From JBFLYH01 sp964630235 (GTDB lineage Bacteria; Oederibacteriota; JAAXVQ01; JAUVAV01), in contig CAZVUO010000001.1 of assembly GCA_964630235.1 (NCBI GenBank), forward strand, positions 1,054,001 through 1,118,000: DNA of 64,000 nt. The letters are read 5' to 3'. Made by a program: the position numbers and the translations under genes. Below, piece by piece: positions 7,965 through 16,947 of this stretch (positions are counted from its first letter, which is position 1; every line of letters begins with the position of its first letter). The notes under the pieces were generated by a model. That model searched no databases. It worked only from the letters and a program-made list of their open reading frames with translations, and was not told where the DNA came from.

Positions 7965-8477
7965 ATGGCACTTAAACAGGTTATATTGGTTGCAGTATTA
8001 ATAATAGCTGCAATCACGGATCTTAAGCAGCGCAAAGTCTATGATTGGTTAACCCTTCCAGCCCTCGTGATGGGGCTGGCTTGGAACACGGTGGAAATGG
8101 GTTGGCCGGGTGTGAGTTTTAGCCTGCTTGGCCTGCTGGTAGGCGGGTTGCTGTTCCTGCCGTTCTTTGTCTGGGGCGGCATGGGCGCGGGCGATATCAA
8201 GCTCATGGCCGTGGTCGGCGCGTTTGGGGGCGCGTGGTTCGCCGTGCAGGTCTGGTTCTACACGGCGCTGGCCGGCGGCGCGCTGGCAATCGTCCTGCTG
8301 TTGATCAGAAGAGAATTGATCAGCACGCTCAAGAATCTCGGCCGCTGGGCTGGCTCGCTTTTTGGTTCCAAACAGCAGGTGGCTCCTTTTTCCGAAAATA
8401 ACGCCCTGCCGTATGCCGCGGTTATCCTCGCGGGGACCGTGGCAGCCCTTTTTCTTCCCCCCTGGCTGAACTGGTAA
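7965..8477 (+). CDS. CpaA-type prepilin peptidase (A24)
   Basis: A 170-residue integral membrane aspartic protease. The two catalytic aspartates are in AAITDLKQRK (Asp19) and GMGAGDIKL (Asp77), the GxGD signature. There are about five or six membrane spans, and it lacks the N-methylation domain of PilD, as TadV/CpaA proteins do. It should cleave the two Flp pilins and the TadE-type proteins of this window. The ATPase, secretin and platform genes of a Tad system are not in the window. Confidence 0.9.
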   Translation: MALKQVILVAVLIIAAITDLKQRKVYDWLTLPALVMGLAWNTVEMGWPGVSFSLLGLLVGGLLFLPFFVWGGMGAGDIKLMAVVGAFGGAWFAVQVWFYTALAGGALAIVLLLIRRELISTLKNLGRWAGSLFGSKQQVAPFSENNALPYAAVILAGTVAALFLPPWLNW

Positions 8478-8498
8478 TCTGTTGTTGGAGGCAAGCGC

Positions 8499-9425
8499 GT
8501 GACGCAGATCTTGGGTTGGATCATCTTCGCGGCCGTCATCCTGATCATGATGGCGCTCGACCTGGGCGTGCTCAACCGCCGCGCGCACGAGGTCTCCTTC
8601 CGCGAAGCCTTGATCTGGTGCGCGGTCTGGGTCTCGCTGGCCCTGCTCTTCAACCTGGTGGTGTGGTGGTGGCGGGGACCGGAAGACGCCCTGCTGTTCC
8701 TGACCGGTTATCTGGTGGAAGAGTCCCTCAGCGTGGACAACCTGTTCGTCTTCATCCTGATCTTTTCCTATTTCCGGGTGCCGTCCCAATTTCAGCACAA
8801 GGTGCTGTTCTGGGGCATTTTAGGGGCCGTGGTCATGCGCGGGCTGTTCATCGCGGCCGGCGTGACCCTGATCCACCGTTTCCACTGGGTCATCTACCTG
8901 TTCGGCGTTTTCCTCATCTACACCGGTATCCGGCTGGCGCTGCAGAAGGACAAGCAGGAGGTGGACCCGGAGAAAAACCTCTTTGTGCGGATCTTCCGCC
9001 GGTTCTTCCCGGTCACCCCCCAGTTCGAGGGCGGAAGGTTCTTTGTCCGCCAGAGCGGCCGCTGGCTGGCCACGCCCCTGTTCATTACGGTCCTGGTGGT
9101 GGAAAGCACGGACGTGGTGTTCGCGCTGGACTCCATCCCGGCCATCCTGGCCATTACCACGGACCCGTTCCTGGTCTATACCTCCAATATCTTCGCCATC
9201 CTCGGCCTGCGGTCCCTGTATTTCGCGCTGGCCGGTTTCATGCGCATGTTCCACTATCTCAATTACGGGCTGGCCGTGATCCTCGCTTTTATCGGCGTGA
9301 AAATGACCATGGCCGACATTTACCATATGCCGACCCAGCTGGCGCTGGGCGTTATCGCCGGCGTGCTGGCGGTCTCCATTCTGGCTTCGGTGCTCTGGAA
9401 GCCCCAGCCGGGACCCGAGGCCTGA
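8499..9425 (+). CDS. TerC/Alx family integral membrane protein
   Basis: The 308-residue protein has a GTG start with TTGGAGG upstream. It has about eight or nine hydrophobic spans. The SVDNLFVFILIFSYF and ESTDVVFALDSIPAIL segments carry the buried acidic residues typical of the family. TerC/Alx proteins act in manganese and metal ion export, and in tellurite resistance in some hosts. No ter operon is nearby, so a metal homeostasis role is the safer reading. Confidence 0.9.
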   Translation: MTQILGWIIFAAVILIMMALDLGVLNRRAHEVSFREALIWCAVWVSLALLFNLVVWWWRGPEDALLFLTGYLVEESLSVDNLFVFILIFSYFRVPSQFQHKVLFWGILGAVVMRGLFIAAGVTLIHRFHWVIYLFGVFLIYTGIRLALQKDKQEVDPEKNLFVRIFRRFFPVTPQFEGGRFFVRQSGRWLATPLFITVLVVESTDVVFALDSIPAILAITTDPFLVYTSNIFAILGLRSLYFALAGFMRMFHYLNYGLAVILAFIGVKMTMADIYHMPTQLALGVIAGVLAVSILASVLWKPQPGPEA

Positions 9426-9428
9426 CGC

Positions 9429-10406
9429 ATGGCCGGCTACGGGATGCGGGCCGGAACCGCGGCGCTGCTGCTGATCTTCTGCCTGGCAGGCGGCGCGCCG
9501 GCCCAGGCCAAGCGCAAGCCTCGCTTCGACCCGGGCCGCGCCTCTTTCAGCGTCCGCTGCCAGAACTTGGTATTGGGGTACCGGCTCCAGGCGGTGACCG
9601 CTCTGCCGGGCGAGCAGCTGGAACTGGAAGTGCTGGACGCTAACTGGGACAAACAGTTCCGCCTGGTGGCCCAGGCCGGCGATGCCGCGGAACACGGCCC
9701 CCGCCGCTGGCGATGGACCGCGCCCGGCGCGCCCGGGGCCTATACGCTGGCCATTCTCCGCGCGCCCAACGCCGACCTCCTGCAGCTGCTGGTTTTCGTG
9801 CTGGTGCCATACGGCCAAATGACCGGTGGCGTGCTCAACGGTTATCTGATCGGCGATTACCCTGAACCGCGTTCCGCCACGGCGAATGGGTATGCGCCGC
9901 CGCGCGGGTTCATCGAGGTCGGGCCGGACGACCTGGAAACCTGGGTCAGCCCCCACTTTCAACTTCAGCAGTTCCTCTGCCGCCAGGCCGGCGATTTTCC
10001 CAAGTATCTGGTTTTGGACGAACGCCTGCTGGTCAAGCTGGAGGAACTGCTGGCCAAGGTCAACCTGGAAGGTCACACCTGCCGGACGCTGAGCATTTCC
10101 TCCGCTTTTCGCACGCCCCACTACAACCGGTTGATCAAGCAGGCCGAGTTCAGCCTGCACCAGTGGGGCCAGGCCGCGGACGTGGCCGTGGACGCCAACG
10201 GCGACGGCAAGATGGACGATCTCAACCGCAACGGCAAAAGCGATCTCGGCGACGTGAAAGTGCTGGAGAGCATGGTCGGGCATATCGAGGGCGAGCTCCG
10301 GCACCAGGACAAAGTGGGCGGCCTGGGCGTGTACGATGAACGGGGCAACCACGGGCCTTTTGTGCATATTGATGTGCGGGGAGAACCGGCGAGATGGAAA
10401 AGATAG
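9429..10406 (+). CDS. secreted M15-like DD-carboxypeptidase family protein
   Basis: A 325-residue protein with signal peptide (about 1-28), an N-terminal beta-rich domain (about 35-130) and a C-terminal domain (about 160-320). The latter has SSAFRTPHYNR (Arg228), His244-x6-Asp251 and HIDV (His313), the zinc ligand layout of the M15/YcbK peptidase group that cuts peptidoglycan peptides. A loop DANGDGKMDDLN (255-266), with spaced Asp/Asn, resembles a calcium-binding loop and is an insertion next to the metal site. It lies 3 bases after TerC. Confidence 0.8.
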   Translation: MAGYGMRAGTAALLLIFCLAGGAPAQAKRKPRFDPGRASFSVRCQNLVLGYRLQAVTALPGEQLELEVLDANWDKQFRLVAQAGDAAEHGPRRWRWTAPGAPGAYTLAILRAPNADLLQLLVFVLVPYGQMTGGVLNGYLIGDYPEPRSATANGYAPPRGFIEVGPDDLETWVSPHFQLQQFLCRQAGDFPKYLVLDERLLVKLEELLAKVNLEGHTCRTLSISSAFRTPHYNRLIKQAEFSLHQWGQAADVAVDANGDGKMDDLNRNGKSDLGDVKVLESMVGHIEGELRHQDKVGGLGVYDERGNHGPFVHIDVRGEPARWKR

Positions 10407-10477
10407 GCGAAGCGATTGCAATCGCGCCGCCCGATATGATAGAAATAGAAAAAGCATGAAAAGCCGCGGGAGGGACC

Positions 10478-10834
10478 ATGGCCAAGGAAGTCTATATAGA
10501 AAAATGCGAAAACTGCGGGGAGTCGGTTTACGGCATCTTTACCTCCTCTTACGAAGATACGTTCACCGTCTTGTTTGAATGCCCGCAGTGCGGATTCGTG
10601 TGGTCGGACGAGAAGATAATGGAGGACACGGAAGAAGAGGAATCGGACGGCGAAGAAAAAGAAGACGGAGCCAAAGAAGACGCGGTCAAAGAAACTCAGG
10701 AAGACGACGATGAGGATGAGGATGAGGATGAGGACGATGACGAGGATGATGATGATGAGCTGGAAGACATTGCGGATGAAGATGAGGACGAGGACGACGA
10801 GGACGACGAGGACGACGAGGACGAGGAAGAATAA
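10478..10834 (+). CDS. zinc-ribbon protein with long poly-acidic tail
   Basis: The 118-residue product has a zinc ribbon with Cys10-x2-Cys13 and Cys35-x2-Cys38, then a tail (about 45-118) almost wholly Asp and Glu. The tail's DNA is a run of GAT/GAC/GAG triplets. A GGAGGG site precedes the start. The function is unknown. The acidic tail could mimic nucleic acid or bind basic proteins, and its length may vary by slippage. Confidence 0.75.
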   Translation: MAKEVYIEKCENCGESVYGIFTSSYEDTFTVLFECPQCGFVWSDEKIMEDTEEEESDGEEKEDGAKEDAVKETQEDDDEDEDEDEDDDEDDDDELEDIADEDEDEDDEDDEDDEDEEE

Positions 10835-10861
10835 ACCGCTTTATTAACCAACAGGGGCCTG

Positions 10862-11407
10862 CTACTCCCAGGCAAAACTAAATGTGCGGGCTTTGGGGTT
10901 GTTGAAGTCAGTGGTCACCCGGATATTTTTCGCGCCGGTCATTTCCAAGGCGCCCAGAAAATAACCCTGCATCTGTTCCAGCGAGACCGGGGGGAGTTCG
11001 GGGTAGTCTTCGATGATCAGCTGGCCGGTTTTTTCCCCTTCTTTCCACACCGCTTTAAGTTCACCCGTATCGTTGTAGCTGTGCCATAAATTCGAGATTT
11101 TTTTCATTAAGGCCGGAATGGTTAAAAAGCGCACGATGATCTTGTAGATCCCGCCCAGGTCCGCTTGGGCTTGTTCCCGGCCCAGTTCCTGGACGCCGGA
11201 CGGGTTGCCGGGAAAGAGAATTTGGGCGGCAAGTTTCTGGAATTTGGCACTGGTCTGGATCGGCACCCAGCTGACCGGCGTGGAGGTTTCGTAGGTTTTC
11301 CGTTCTTCGGGCGTCAGCTGCGCGAGGAAAGGTCTTTCCGCGGCCTGACCCGCGTCGCGCAGCAATTTACGTAAGAAAGCAATGTCCGTTCCCTTGGCGT
11401 GACCCAT
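10862..11407 (-). CDS. DUF2378/TIGR02265-like protein
   Basis: The 181-residue soluble protein has the order of motifs I recall for this family: an opening HAKGTDIAFLRKLL, the SWVPIQ segment, a middle RFLTIPALMKKISNLWHSY and a closing GYFLGALEMTGAKNIRV. The family resembles heme-NO-binding folds and is of unknown role, mostly known from Myxococcota. AAAGGAGCCCC precedes the ATG. It is transcribed divergently from the oligoendopeptidase gene. Confidence 0.5.
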   Translation of the reverse strand: MGHAKGTDIAFLRKLLRDAGQAAERPFLAQLTPEERKTYETSTPVSWVPIQTSAKFQKLAAQILFPGNPSGVQELGREQAQADLGGIYKIIVRFLTIPALMKKISNLWHSYNDTGELKAVWKEGEKTGQLIIEDYPELPPVSLEQMQGYFLGALEMTGAKNIRVTTDFNNPKARTFSFAWE

Positions 11408-11436
11408 GGGGCTCCTTTCGTCGGCGCTTGACGGCC

Positions 11437-11467
11437 ATTATACTACTTTTTAACTTGGTTCAAAATC
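11437..11467 (-). promoter_or_regulatory. candidate promoter for the DUF2378-like gene
   Basis: On the minus strand TATAAT (11442-11437) is preceded about 15-16 bases upstream by TTTTGAAC. It lies 30 bases before the ATG. Confidence 0.5.
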
Positions 11468-11514
11468 ATTCTCTTGGCGAAACGCGGAATTTTGCGCTGG
11501 TTGGTTCTTGGGAT

Positions 11515-11523
11515 TGATATAAT
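11515..11523 (+). promoter_or_regulatory. candidate extended -10 promoter for the M3 peptidase gene
   Basis: TGATATAAT is a perfect extended -10 box, 24 bases before the start codon. The -35 region is weak, which is usual for extended -10 promoters. Confidence 0.5.
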
Positions 11524-11546
11524 GGGACACTTTTAACTGACGAGGT

Positions 11547-13391
11547 ATGCTCATGTCTCTTGCCACAGCGGCGGAACTTGGCTGCGAGCATGTTCGCTGG
11601 CGCCTGGACGATCTGTTCCCTGATCTGGATCACCCGGCCGTGGAGCACCTGCTGGCCTGGGCGAAAACCGAGGCCGACCGGTTCAAGCGCGCCTACGCCG
11701 GGAAGGTGGCTCAGCTCGGCGACGAAGCGCTGGCCTCCGCGCTGCGGGAATACGAAACCCTGCTTACGGCTGTTTACAAGCTGGGCCAGTACGGCAGCCT
11801 GCGCTATGCCCTGGACACGGCCGATGACCGGATCAAGGCTTTTGAGCAGAAGATCCGCGAAGCCACTATGCGCCTGGAGAACGAGCTGGTCGGGTTCGAC
11901 CTGGAACTCGGAAAGATCACGCCTGAACGCCTCGGCGCGCTTCTGCGCGCGGAGGCGCTTGCGCCCTACGCGTATTTTCTGCGCCGCAAGACCGCCGTGG
12001 CCCGCTTTCACCTGAGCGAACCCGAGGAGACCCTGGTCAATCTCAAGAACCTGACCGGCGCGTCGGCTTTCCGCAATCTGTACGAGGAGTTCACCACGGC
12101 GTTCCGCTTCGATTTCAAGCTGGACGGCAAGCGCCGGGCGCTGACCGGCGAGGAACTGCGGGCCCTGCGCCAGCACCCGCGCTCCTGGGTCCGGCGCGAA
12201 GCCATGCGCCGGTTCCTGGGGCGCCACCGCGACGAACAGCAGGTGCTGACCGCGATCTTTAACGCGGTGCTCAAGGACTACAACCTGGAGCGCCAGCGCC
12301 GCGGCTTTCCGACTCCCATCAGCGTGATGAACGTGCAGAACGACCTGAGCGACGCGCTGGTGGACACCCTGCACACGGTCACGACCGCTTCCTACCCGCT
12401 GGTCCAGCGCTACTACCGCCTGAAGGCCCGTCTGCTCAAACTTCCGGACCTGACCTTGGCGGATATCTACGCCCCCCTGCCCGAGGCGGAGAAGACCTAC
12501 ACCTGGGAGCAGGCCCGCGCCCTGGTGCTGGAGGCGTTCCGCAACTTCGACGAGGAATTCCACCAGCTGGCCGGCGCCATGTTCCGGGAGAAGCGGGTGG
12601 ACGCGCCGGCGCTTCCGAACAAGCGGGGCGGCGCGTTCTGTTCCTCTTCGGTGCCGGGCCTCAAACCCTACGTGCTGCTCAATTTTCTTGGCCGCCCGCG
12701 CGACGTGTCCACCCTGGCGCATGAACTGGGGCACGCGATCCACAGCCTGCTCAGCAGTCATCAGCCTCTGCTCAACTTTCACGCGATCCTGCCCATGGCC
12801 GAGACCGCCTCGGTGTTTGGGGAGATGCTTCTGGCCGATCATCTCATGGCCCGGGAGCAGGACCCTCTGGTGCGGCTGTCTTTGCTCACCAGCCGCCTGG
12901 AGGAGACATTCGCCACCAGCCACCGGCAGAATATGTTTTCCCGGTTCGAACGGGCGGCTCACGCCGCGGTCGGCGAAGGGCGGTTGAGCGGGGAAGACTG
13001 GTGCGCGCTCTTTCGCCGGGAGCTGGAGCTGATGTTCGGGCAGGCGGTCAAAATACCGGAAGAGTTCGCGTGGGAATGGGCCGCGATTCCGCATCTGATC
13101 GAAATGCCTTTTTACGTGTATGCCTACAATTTCGCCAATCTGCTGGTGCTGGGCCTCTACGGCCAGTACCGAGAACAGGGCGCGGCCTTTGTGCCGGGCT
13201 TTAAAAAATTGCTGGCCGCCGGTTCTTCGGACAGCCCCATCAAGCTTGCTGCCCTTGCCGGGGCGAACCTGGAGGACCCTGATTTCTGGCAGAAGGGATT
13301 GCAGTTGATCAGCCAGTGGATTGACGATGTTGAACAGCTCGCGAATGTCCAAATAAAGCGCAAGGAATCCAAAGAACCGCGGTCTAAATAA
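11547..13391 (+). CDS. M3B oligoendopeptidase F family peptidase
   Basis: The 614-residue zinc peptidase degrades short peptides in the cytoplasm. HELGH (392-396) is the zinc and catalytic motif, followed 25-35 residues later by AETASVFGEMLL with the third zinc ligand. The N-terminal helical half matches the PepF/M3B layout and the length is normal. GAGGTATGCTC lies before the ATG; the codon at 11553 is a second possible start. No signal peptide. Confidence 0.93.
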   Translation: MLMSLATAAELGCEHVRWRLDDLFPDLDHPAVEHLLAWAKTEADRFKRAYAGKVAQLGDEALASALREYETLLTAVYKLGQYGSLRYALDTADDRIKAFEQKIREATMRLENELVGFDLELGKITPERLGALLRAEALAPYAYFLRRKTAVARFHLSEPEETLVNLKNLTGASAFRNLYEEFTTAFRFDFKLDGKRRALTGEELRALRQHPRSWVRREAMRRFLGRHRDEQQVLTAIFNAVLKDYNLERQRRGFPTPISVMNVQNDLSDALVDTLHTVTTASYPLVQRYYRLKARLLKLPDLTLADIYAPLPEAEKTYTWEQARALVLEAFRNFDEEFHQLAGAMFREKRVDAPALPNKRGGAFCSSSVPGLKPYVLLNFLGRPRDVSTLAHELGHAIHSLLSSHQPLLNFHAILPMAETASVFGEMLLADHLMAREQDPLVRLSLLTSRLEETFATSHRQNMFSRFERAAHAAVGEGRLSGEDWCALFRRELELMFGQAVKIPEEFAWEWAAIPHLIEMPFYVYAYNFANLLVLGLYGQYREQGAAFVPGFKKLLAAGSSDSPIKLAALAGANLEDPDFWQKGLQLISQWIDDVEQLANVQIKRKESKEPRSK

Positions 13392-13411
13392 CAGGAAGAA
13401 TATCTATGATC

Positions 13412-13620
13412 TCCCCGAACCCCTCCTTGGAGGTTTATTTTCCCCTCCCCGGGCTGTTTGGTGGGAGGGGATAGGGGAGGGGGCATAAATTGTGGGACCC
13501 CTCACCCTCGCCCTCTCCCACAGCTGCGCCGGGGAGAGGGAAAAAAGTTGAGAGGGCAAAAGAGAGGTGTTGCTCATGAACTCCCCCTGCTCCCTCTTTG
13601 GCAAAGAGGGGGATGGTGAA
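13412..13620. repeat. intergenic repeat region with CCCCTCC inverted repeats
   Basis: The gap between two genes is filled with C-rich/G-rich inverted repeats: CTCCCCGAACCCCTCC, ...GGGAGGGGATAGGGGAGGGG, and CTCCCTCTTTGGCAAAGAGGGGG. It belongs to the same family as 7275-7370, 17173-17348 and 24345-24425. No gene seen. Confidence 0.65.
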
Positions 13621-13661
13621 TTCTAGCGCATGAAATTCTTGGGAATATGGTCTAATAGAGT

Positions 13662-15617
13662 ATGACCGCCGCCCGACGCAGGTCCAACTTGGTCTTCAGC
13701 CTCCGCCGCTCCCAGGCCGGCCAGGCCGTGGTGGAAATGGTGGTGGCCATCCCCATCCTGATCGCGCTGTTCGGCGCCTGCCTGCAGCTGCTGCACCTGG
13801 GGATCGCCCACATCGTGGTCGAACTGGCGGCGTACGAAGCCACGCGCCTGGCAACCCTCGACAACATGAACATCGGCGAAGCGCGGCGCACGGCCGAGGA
13901 CATCTGCCGGGTGCTGGGGCCGGGGCTGACCGAGGTGAAGTACCAGTCCAACCCGCCAGGATACGAGATCATCCACCACTTGCGGCCGATCGTGCCGATC
14001 ATCCGGGAACTGACAGTCAAGCATTCCCTGCCGTCGTATGTATTCCTGCCAGGGTACGAGCTCGAACCAGGTTCAGCCGTAAGCCCCGGCCAGAACCGCG
14101 GCGGCGGAGGGGGCGGATCGCCTGGCTATGGCGGAGGCAGGGGCGGCCGTGGCAGCGGGATCGAAGTGGCGGACTACGATCCGGATGATTACCCGAACGG
14201 AGGGTATTCCAGGTCCACCTACAGCAGCAGCCAGGAAACGTACCCCCAGTACGCTGCGGCCGCAAATCCGCAGACCCTGCCGCAGGGGCTGGAGCCCTAC
14301 CACTCCCTGCCTGGCGCTGACTATTCCGAATCATTCGATGATGAATATTCCGATGATTTTTCTGGTTCTTCCGCGTCCTACGACCCCTCGGACGCTGACC
14401 TGCTCCTTGATCCCAACCTGACAAGCACAGACCAAAACTCGACTGCCAGTCTATCTGGGGATTCTGGCTCAGGCTCCTTGCCAGGCTCCTCGCGCACAGC
14501 CGGCGACTATCTGGCGGCAGGAGCCAGCGCGGTGGGCAGAAGCATCTGGCCCATGCCGCTTCTGCCCACGGACACCATCGCCGAAGCTGGCAAGCGGGCA
14601 AGGGGAAAAACCGGCAGGGGAGAGAGCGCGGCTGCTGGGGAAGGGCCTGAGCAGGATAGCATTCTGCCCGAAAGCCTGGACAAGGACACTACCGGTATAG
14701 AGGCTTTTGGTAAAGGATTCACCGAAGCATCCTTAGGTGATACCCATGAACAGGACGCATATCTGCCTACGCATCGCTGGGCCAACCAAGCCACACAAGA
14801 TTACCGGGATAAGTCATCCAGATACCGGGAAGCGCTGGATGATATGGATAAAGAGGCGGATAAAGAAAAAGGCCTCAAGAAGATAACCGACAAAGCCAAG
14901 ATCAAGGCTACCAAAGCGGCTGTGGCAGGCAGCAACCTGCTGGCCGAGGCGGCGCTGGATATCCCCAAGGCTGGCCAGGACCTGCCAGAGGCTGGCCGGA
15001 ATACGGCGGATGCGGCCAAGAAACTGGCCAAGGGCGATTTCAAAGGCGCCCTGCGCTCTGGCGGCCGGGCCGTGGGCCTGCTCGGGCGTGAAGCCGGGCG
15101 GCTCAGCATCGTTGGCGGTATCAGCAGAAAAGCCGGCAAGAAACTGCTGAAAGAAGGGGAAGAGGAAATTGCAGAACGTGCAGGTACAATAGCAAGGAAA
15201 GAAGTATATAATGCGAGAACAAGCAAGGAAGAAACTCAAAGTGTTTTAAATGGTATAAAACCTGAGTTAATGGCGAAAGATTCGAGATTTGGCAGAGCTT
15301 TTTACGTTGCGGAAAAAGGCGAAACCGCAGTTCAAGAAATAACCAAACACGGGAAAGAAGCTTCACATGTTATACGGTATGAGCTAGATGTATCTAAAGC
15401 AAAAGTCCTTGATTTAAGCGATCCAAAAGTTGCAAACAAATGGGGTTATACTGCTTCGGATAGTTACAAAGAAAGTCAAAAAATTGCTGAGAAAGCAAAG
15501 GAGGCGGGTTATAACGTAATAAAATTTAAGAGTCTTAGAGAAGAAGGAAATAATTATGCCGTGGTCGATGATTTTAATGAACTTTTAAAACCTCAAATGG
15601 TATCTCCTGCTAAATAG
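13662..15617 (+). CDS. TadE-type pseudopilin N-terminus fused to a putative ART/RES-like toxin domain
   Basis: The 651-residue protein is chimeric. Residues 17-47 (GQAVVEMVVAIPIL and following helix) are a TadE-type prepilin segment, with a soluble TadE-like domain to about 120. A long linker follows, with Gly-rich (about 145-165), Tyr/Ser/Asp-rich (165-290) and Ala/Lys-rich helical (about 415-500) parts. The last 140 residues switch to AT-rich DNA from about 15160. They contain MAKDSRFGRAFYVAEKGETA, HVIRYELDVSKAKVLDL, AGYNVIKFKS and NYAVVDDF. This order resembles ADP-ribosyltransferase-fold (RES-type) C-terminal toxin domains; that assignment is by pattern memory. A possible immunity gene starts 8 bases after the stop. 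Confidence 0.7.
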   Translation: MTAARRRSNLVFSLRRSQAGQAVVEMVVAIPILIALFGACLQLLHLGIAHIVVELAAYEATRLATLDNMNIGEARRTAEDICRVLGPGLTEVKYQSNPPGYEIIHHLRPIVPIIRELTVKHSLPSYVFLPGYELEPGSAVSPGQNRGGGGGGSPGYGGGRGGRGSGIEVADYDPDDYPNGGYSRSTYSSSQETYPQYAAAANPQTLPQGLEPYHSLPGADYSESFDDEYSDDFSGSSASYDPSDADLLLDPNLTSTDQNSTASLSGDSGSGSLPGSSRTAGDYLAAGASAVGRSIWPMPLLPTDTIAEAGKRARGKTGRGESAAAGEGPEQDSILPESLDKDTTGIEAFGKGFTEASLGDTHEQDAYLPTHRWANQATQDYRDKSSRYREALDDMDKEADKEKGLKKITDKAKIKATKAAVAGSNLLAEAALDIPKAGQDLPEAGRNTADAAKKLAKGDFKGALRSGGRAVGLLGREAGRLSIVGGISRKAGKKLLKEGEEEIAERAGTIARKEVYNARTSKEETQSVLNGIKPELMAKDSRFGRAFYVAEKGETAVQEITKHGKEASHVIRYELDVSKAKVLDLSDPKVANKWGYTASDSYKESQKIAEKAKEAGYNVIKFKSLREEGNNYAVVDDFNELLKPQMVSPAK

Positions 15618-15625
15618 GAATATCT

Positions 15626-16078
15626 ATGGCCAAATATGAATTGTTTAAAATGCGATGCGAAAAGTGTTCATACGAATGGGAAAAGATTGCAAAAAGCACT
15701 ACAGGTGACCGCTTTGTTTTTACAAGTCGTAAAAAATATATTCCGGTAATTCTAATGTTTGAATCAATTTTTTTTAATGAAGTTTTGACATTAATTAAAA
15801 AAAATTTGCAAAACAGCACCTTGAGTAAGAATGAAATGGCGGACAGATTCCAAGAAATGCTTGGTCAAGTCAGCGATCCAGCACCTGATGGTACCCACTT
15901 TAGCATGATGGCTGATTATATTTGTCCGAAATGTGGATCTGGTGAGGTTGACTTTGGCCCGAAGAATCCCCCTGAAGCTCGAGTGGAAGACTTGCCAGAA
16001 TTACCTCATGAATATTGGGATTCTTTAAATGAAAAGGACAAGAAGGAACTTGTGAGAAAACACTTAAAAAACACATGA
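15626..16078 (+). CDS. zinc-ribbon protein, candidate immunity protein
   Basis: The 150-residue product has Cys11-x2-Cys14 (RCEKCSY) and a second pair CPKCGSG near residues 101-104, so it may bind zinc. I do not recognise the family. It is AT-rich like the end of the toxin-like gene, sits 8 bases after that stop and has AGGAATA before its ATG. Position and matching base composition suggest an immunity protein acquired together with the toxin domain. No direct evidence of function is visible. Confidence 0.6.
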   Translation: MAKYELFKMRCEKCSYEWEKIAKSTTGDRFVFTSRKKYIPVILMFESIFFNEVLTLIKKNLQNSTLSKNEMADRFQEMLGQVSDPAPDGTHFSMMADYICPKCGSGEVDFGPKNPPEARVEDLPELPHEYWDSLNEKDKKELVRKHLKNT

Positions 16079-16215
16079 AAATATTCCTATTTTAACCAAA
16101 GGAACTCTCTATAAGAATTGGGGGACACATTATTTAATTCATGGCCGGGCTAATTGGGTATGATGTCCCCGAATAGCAAGTTTGCATTTATAGACAAATA
16201 TTCAAGGAGGCGTCA

Positions 16216-16902
16216 ATGCGAAATAGAATCATTGTTTTAACAATATTGCTATGTGTATTTACTCAAACACCATTATTTGCAGAAGACCAGTTTGTTGGGA
16301 AAGATATTGCGGTAAGAATAGGATATGTAGCTGGAACTTCTAACTTCAGTTTCGATAATTCGGGCGAGAGTTTCTACGTGAGAGACGGAATGATGGTTGA
16401 AATCATAAAAGAAAACAGAATATCTCCTTACCTCAATGTTGGATTAGCTTCGGCATATCTGAAAATTCAAAACGAAATTAATCATAGGGAGTTCCTTGTA
16501 ACTAACTATACACCCTCGTATTTACGAGGGGTTTACCATAGCTGGCATATCGCGTCTAAACAGGATGCGTTCCTGTTGTTAATCCGGCCTAATATCAATG
16601 TTGATATAGCTCAGTTAATTAATGTCGGAATTGAAACGGGATTTGGTGTTGGTTATTTTATGAAAAACGAAAAATGGCAGTGGACTTCCTCGTACCTTCC
16701 TGGCACAAACTCGGCGGCAGGCAACTTAAATGGGTATAGTTTTGATCCCTATATTGACCTGGGTATGAATGTTAGTTGGCTTATCGATGATAAATCAAGT
16801 GTCGGTATTAACTTCAGTTATTCTTTGATCAATAGTGAGTTTGGACATTATAACGGCGGAAGTTACTATAGAGGCGGGATGTTTTATAAGGTTAATTATT
16901 AG
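16216..16902 (+). CDS. outer-membrane beta-barrel protein
   Basis: The 228-residue protein has a signal peptide (about 1-22, ending LFAED) followed by alternating hydrophobic/polar strands with many Tyr, Phe, Gly and Asn. It ends in an aromatic strand (GGMFYKVNY), as outer-membrane porin-like proteins do. AAGGAGG lies before the start. It is AT-rich, like the preceding toxin/immunity DNA. It could be a surface receptor or adhesin; the exact family is not recognised. Confidence 0.65.
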   Translation: MRNRIIVLTILLCVFTQTPLFAEDQFVGKDIAVRIGYVAGTSNFSFDNSGESFYVRDGMMVEIIKENRISPYLNVGLASAYLKIQNEINHREFLVTNYTPSYLRGVYHSWHIASKQDAFLLLIRPNINVDIAQLINVGIETGFGVGYFMKNEKWQWTSSYLPGTNSAAGNLNGYSFDPYIDLGMNVSWLIDDKSSVGINFSYSLINSEFGHYNGGSYYRGGMFYKVNY

Positions 16903-16947
16903 TGATCATTATTGATCGTATCCAGCTATTATACCAAGGAGCCCTTT

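Noticed and set aside
11466..13352. Long minus-strand frame opposite the M3 peptidase
   Set aside because: The plus strand shows HELGH and full family length; the antisense translation matches nothing and lacks a start signal.
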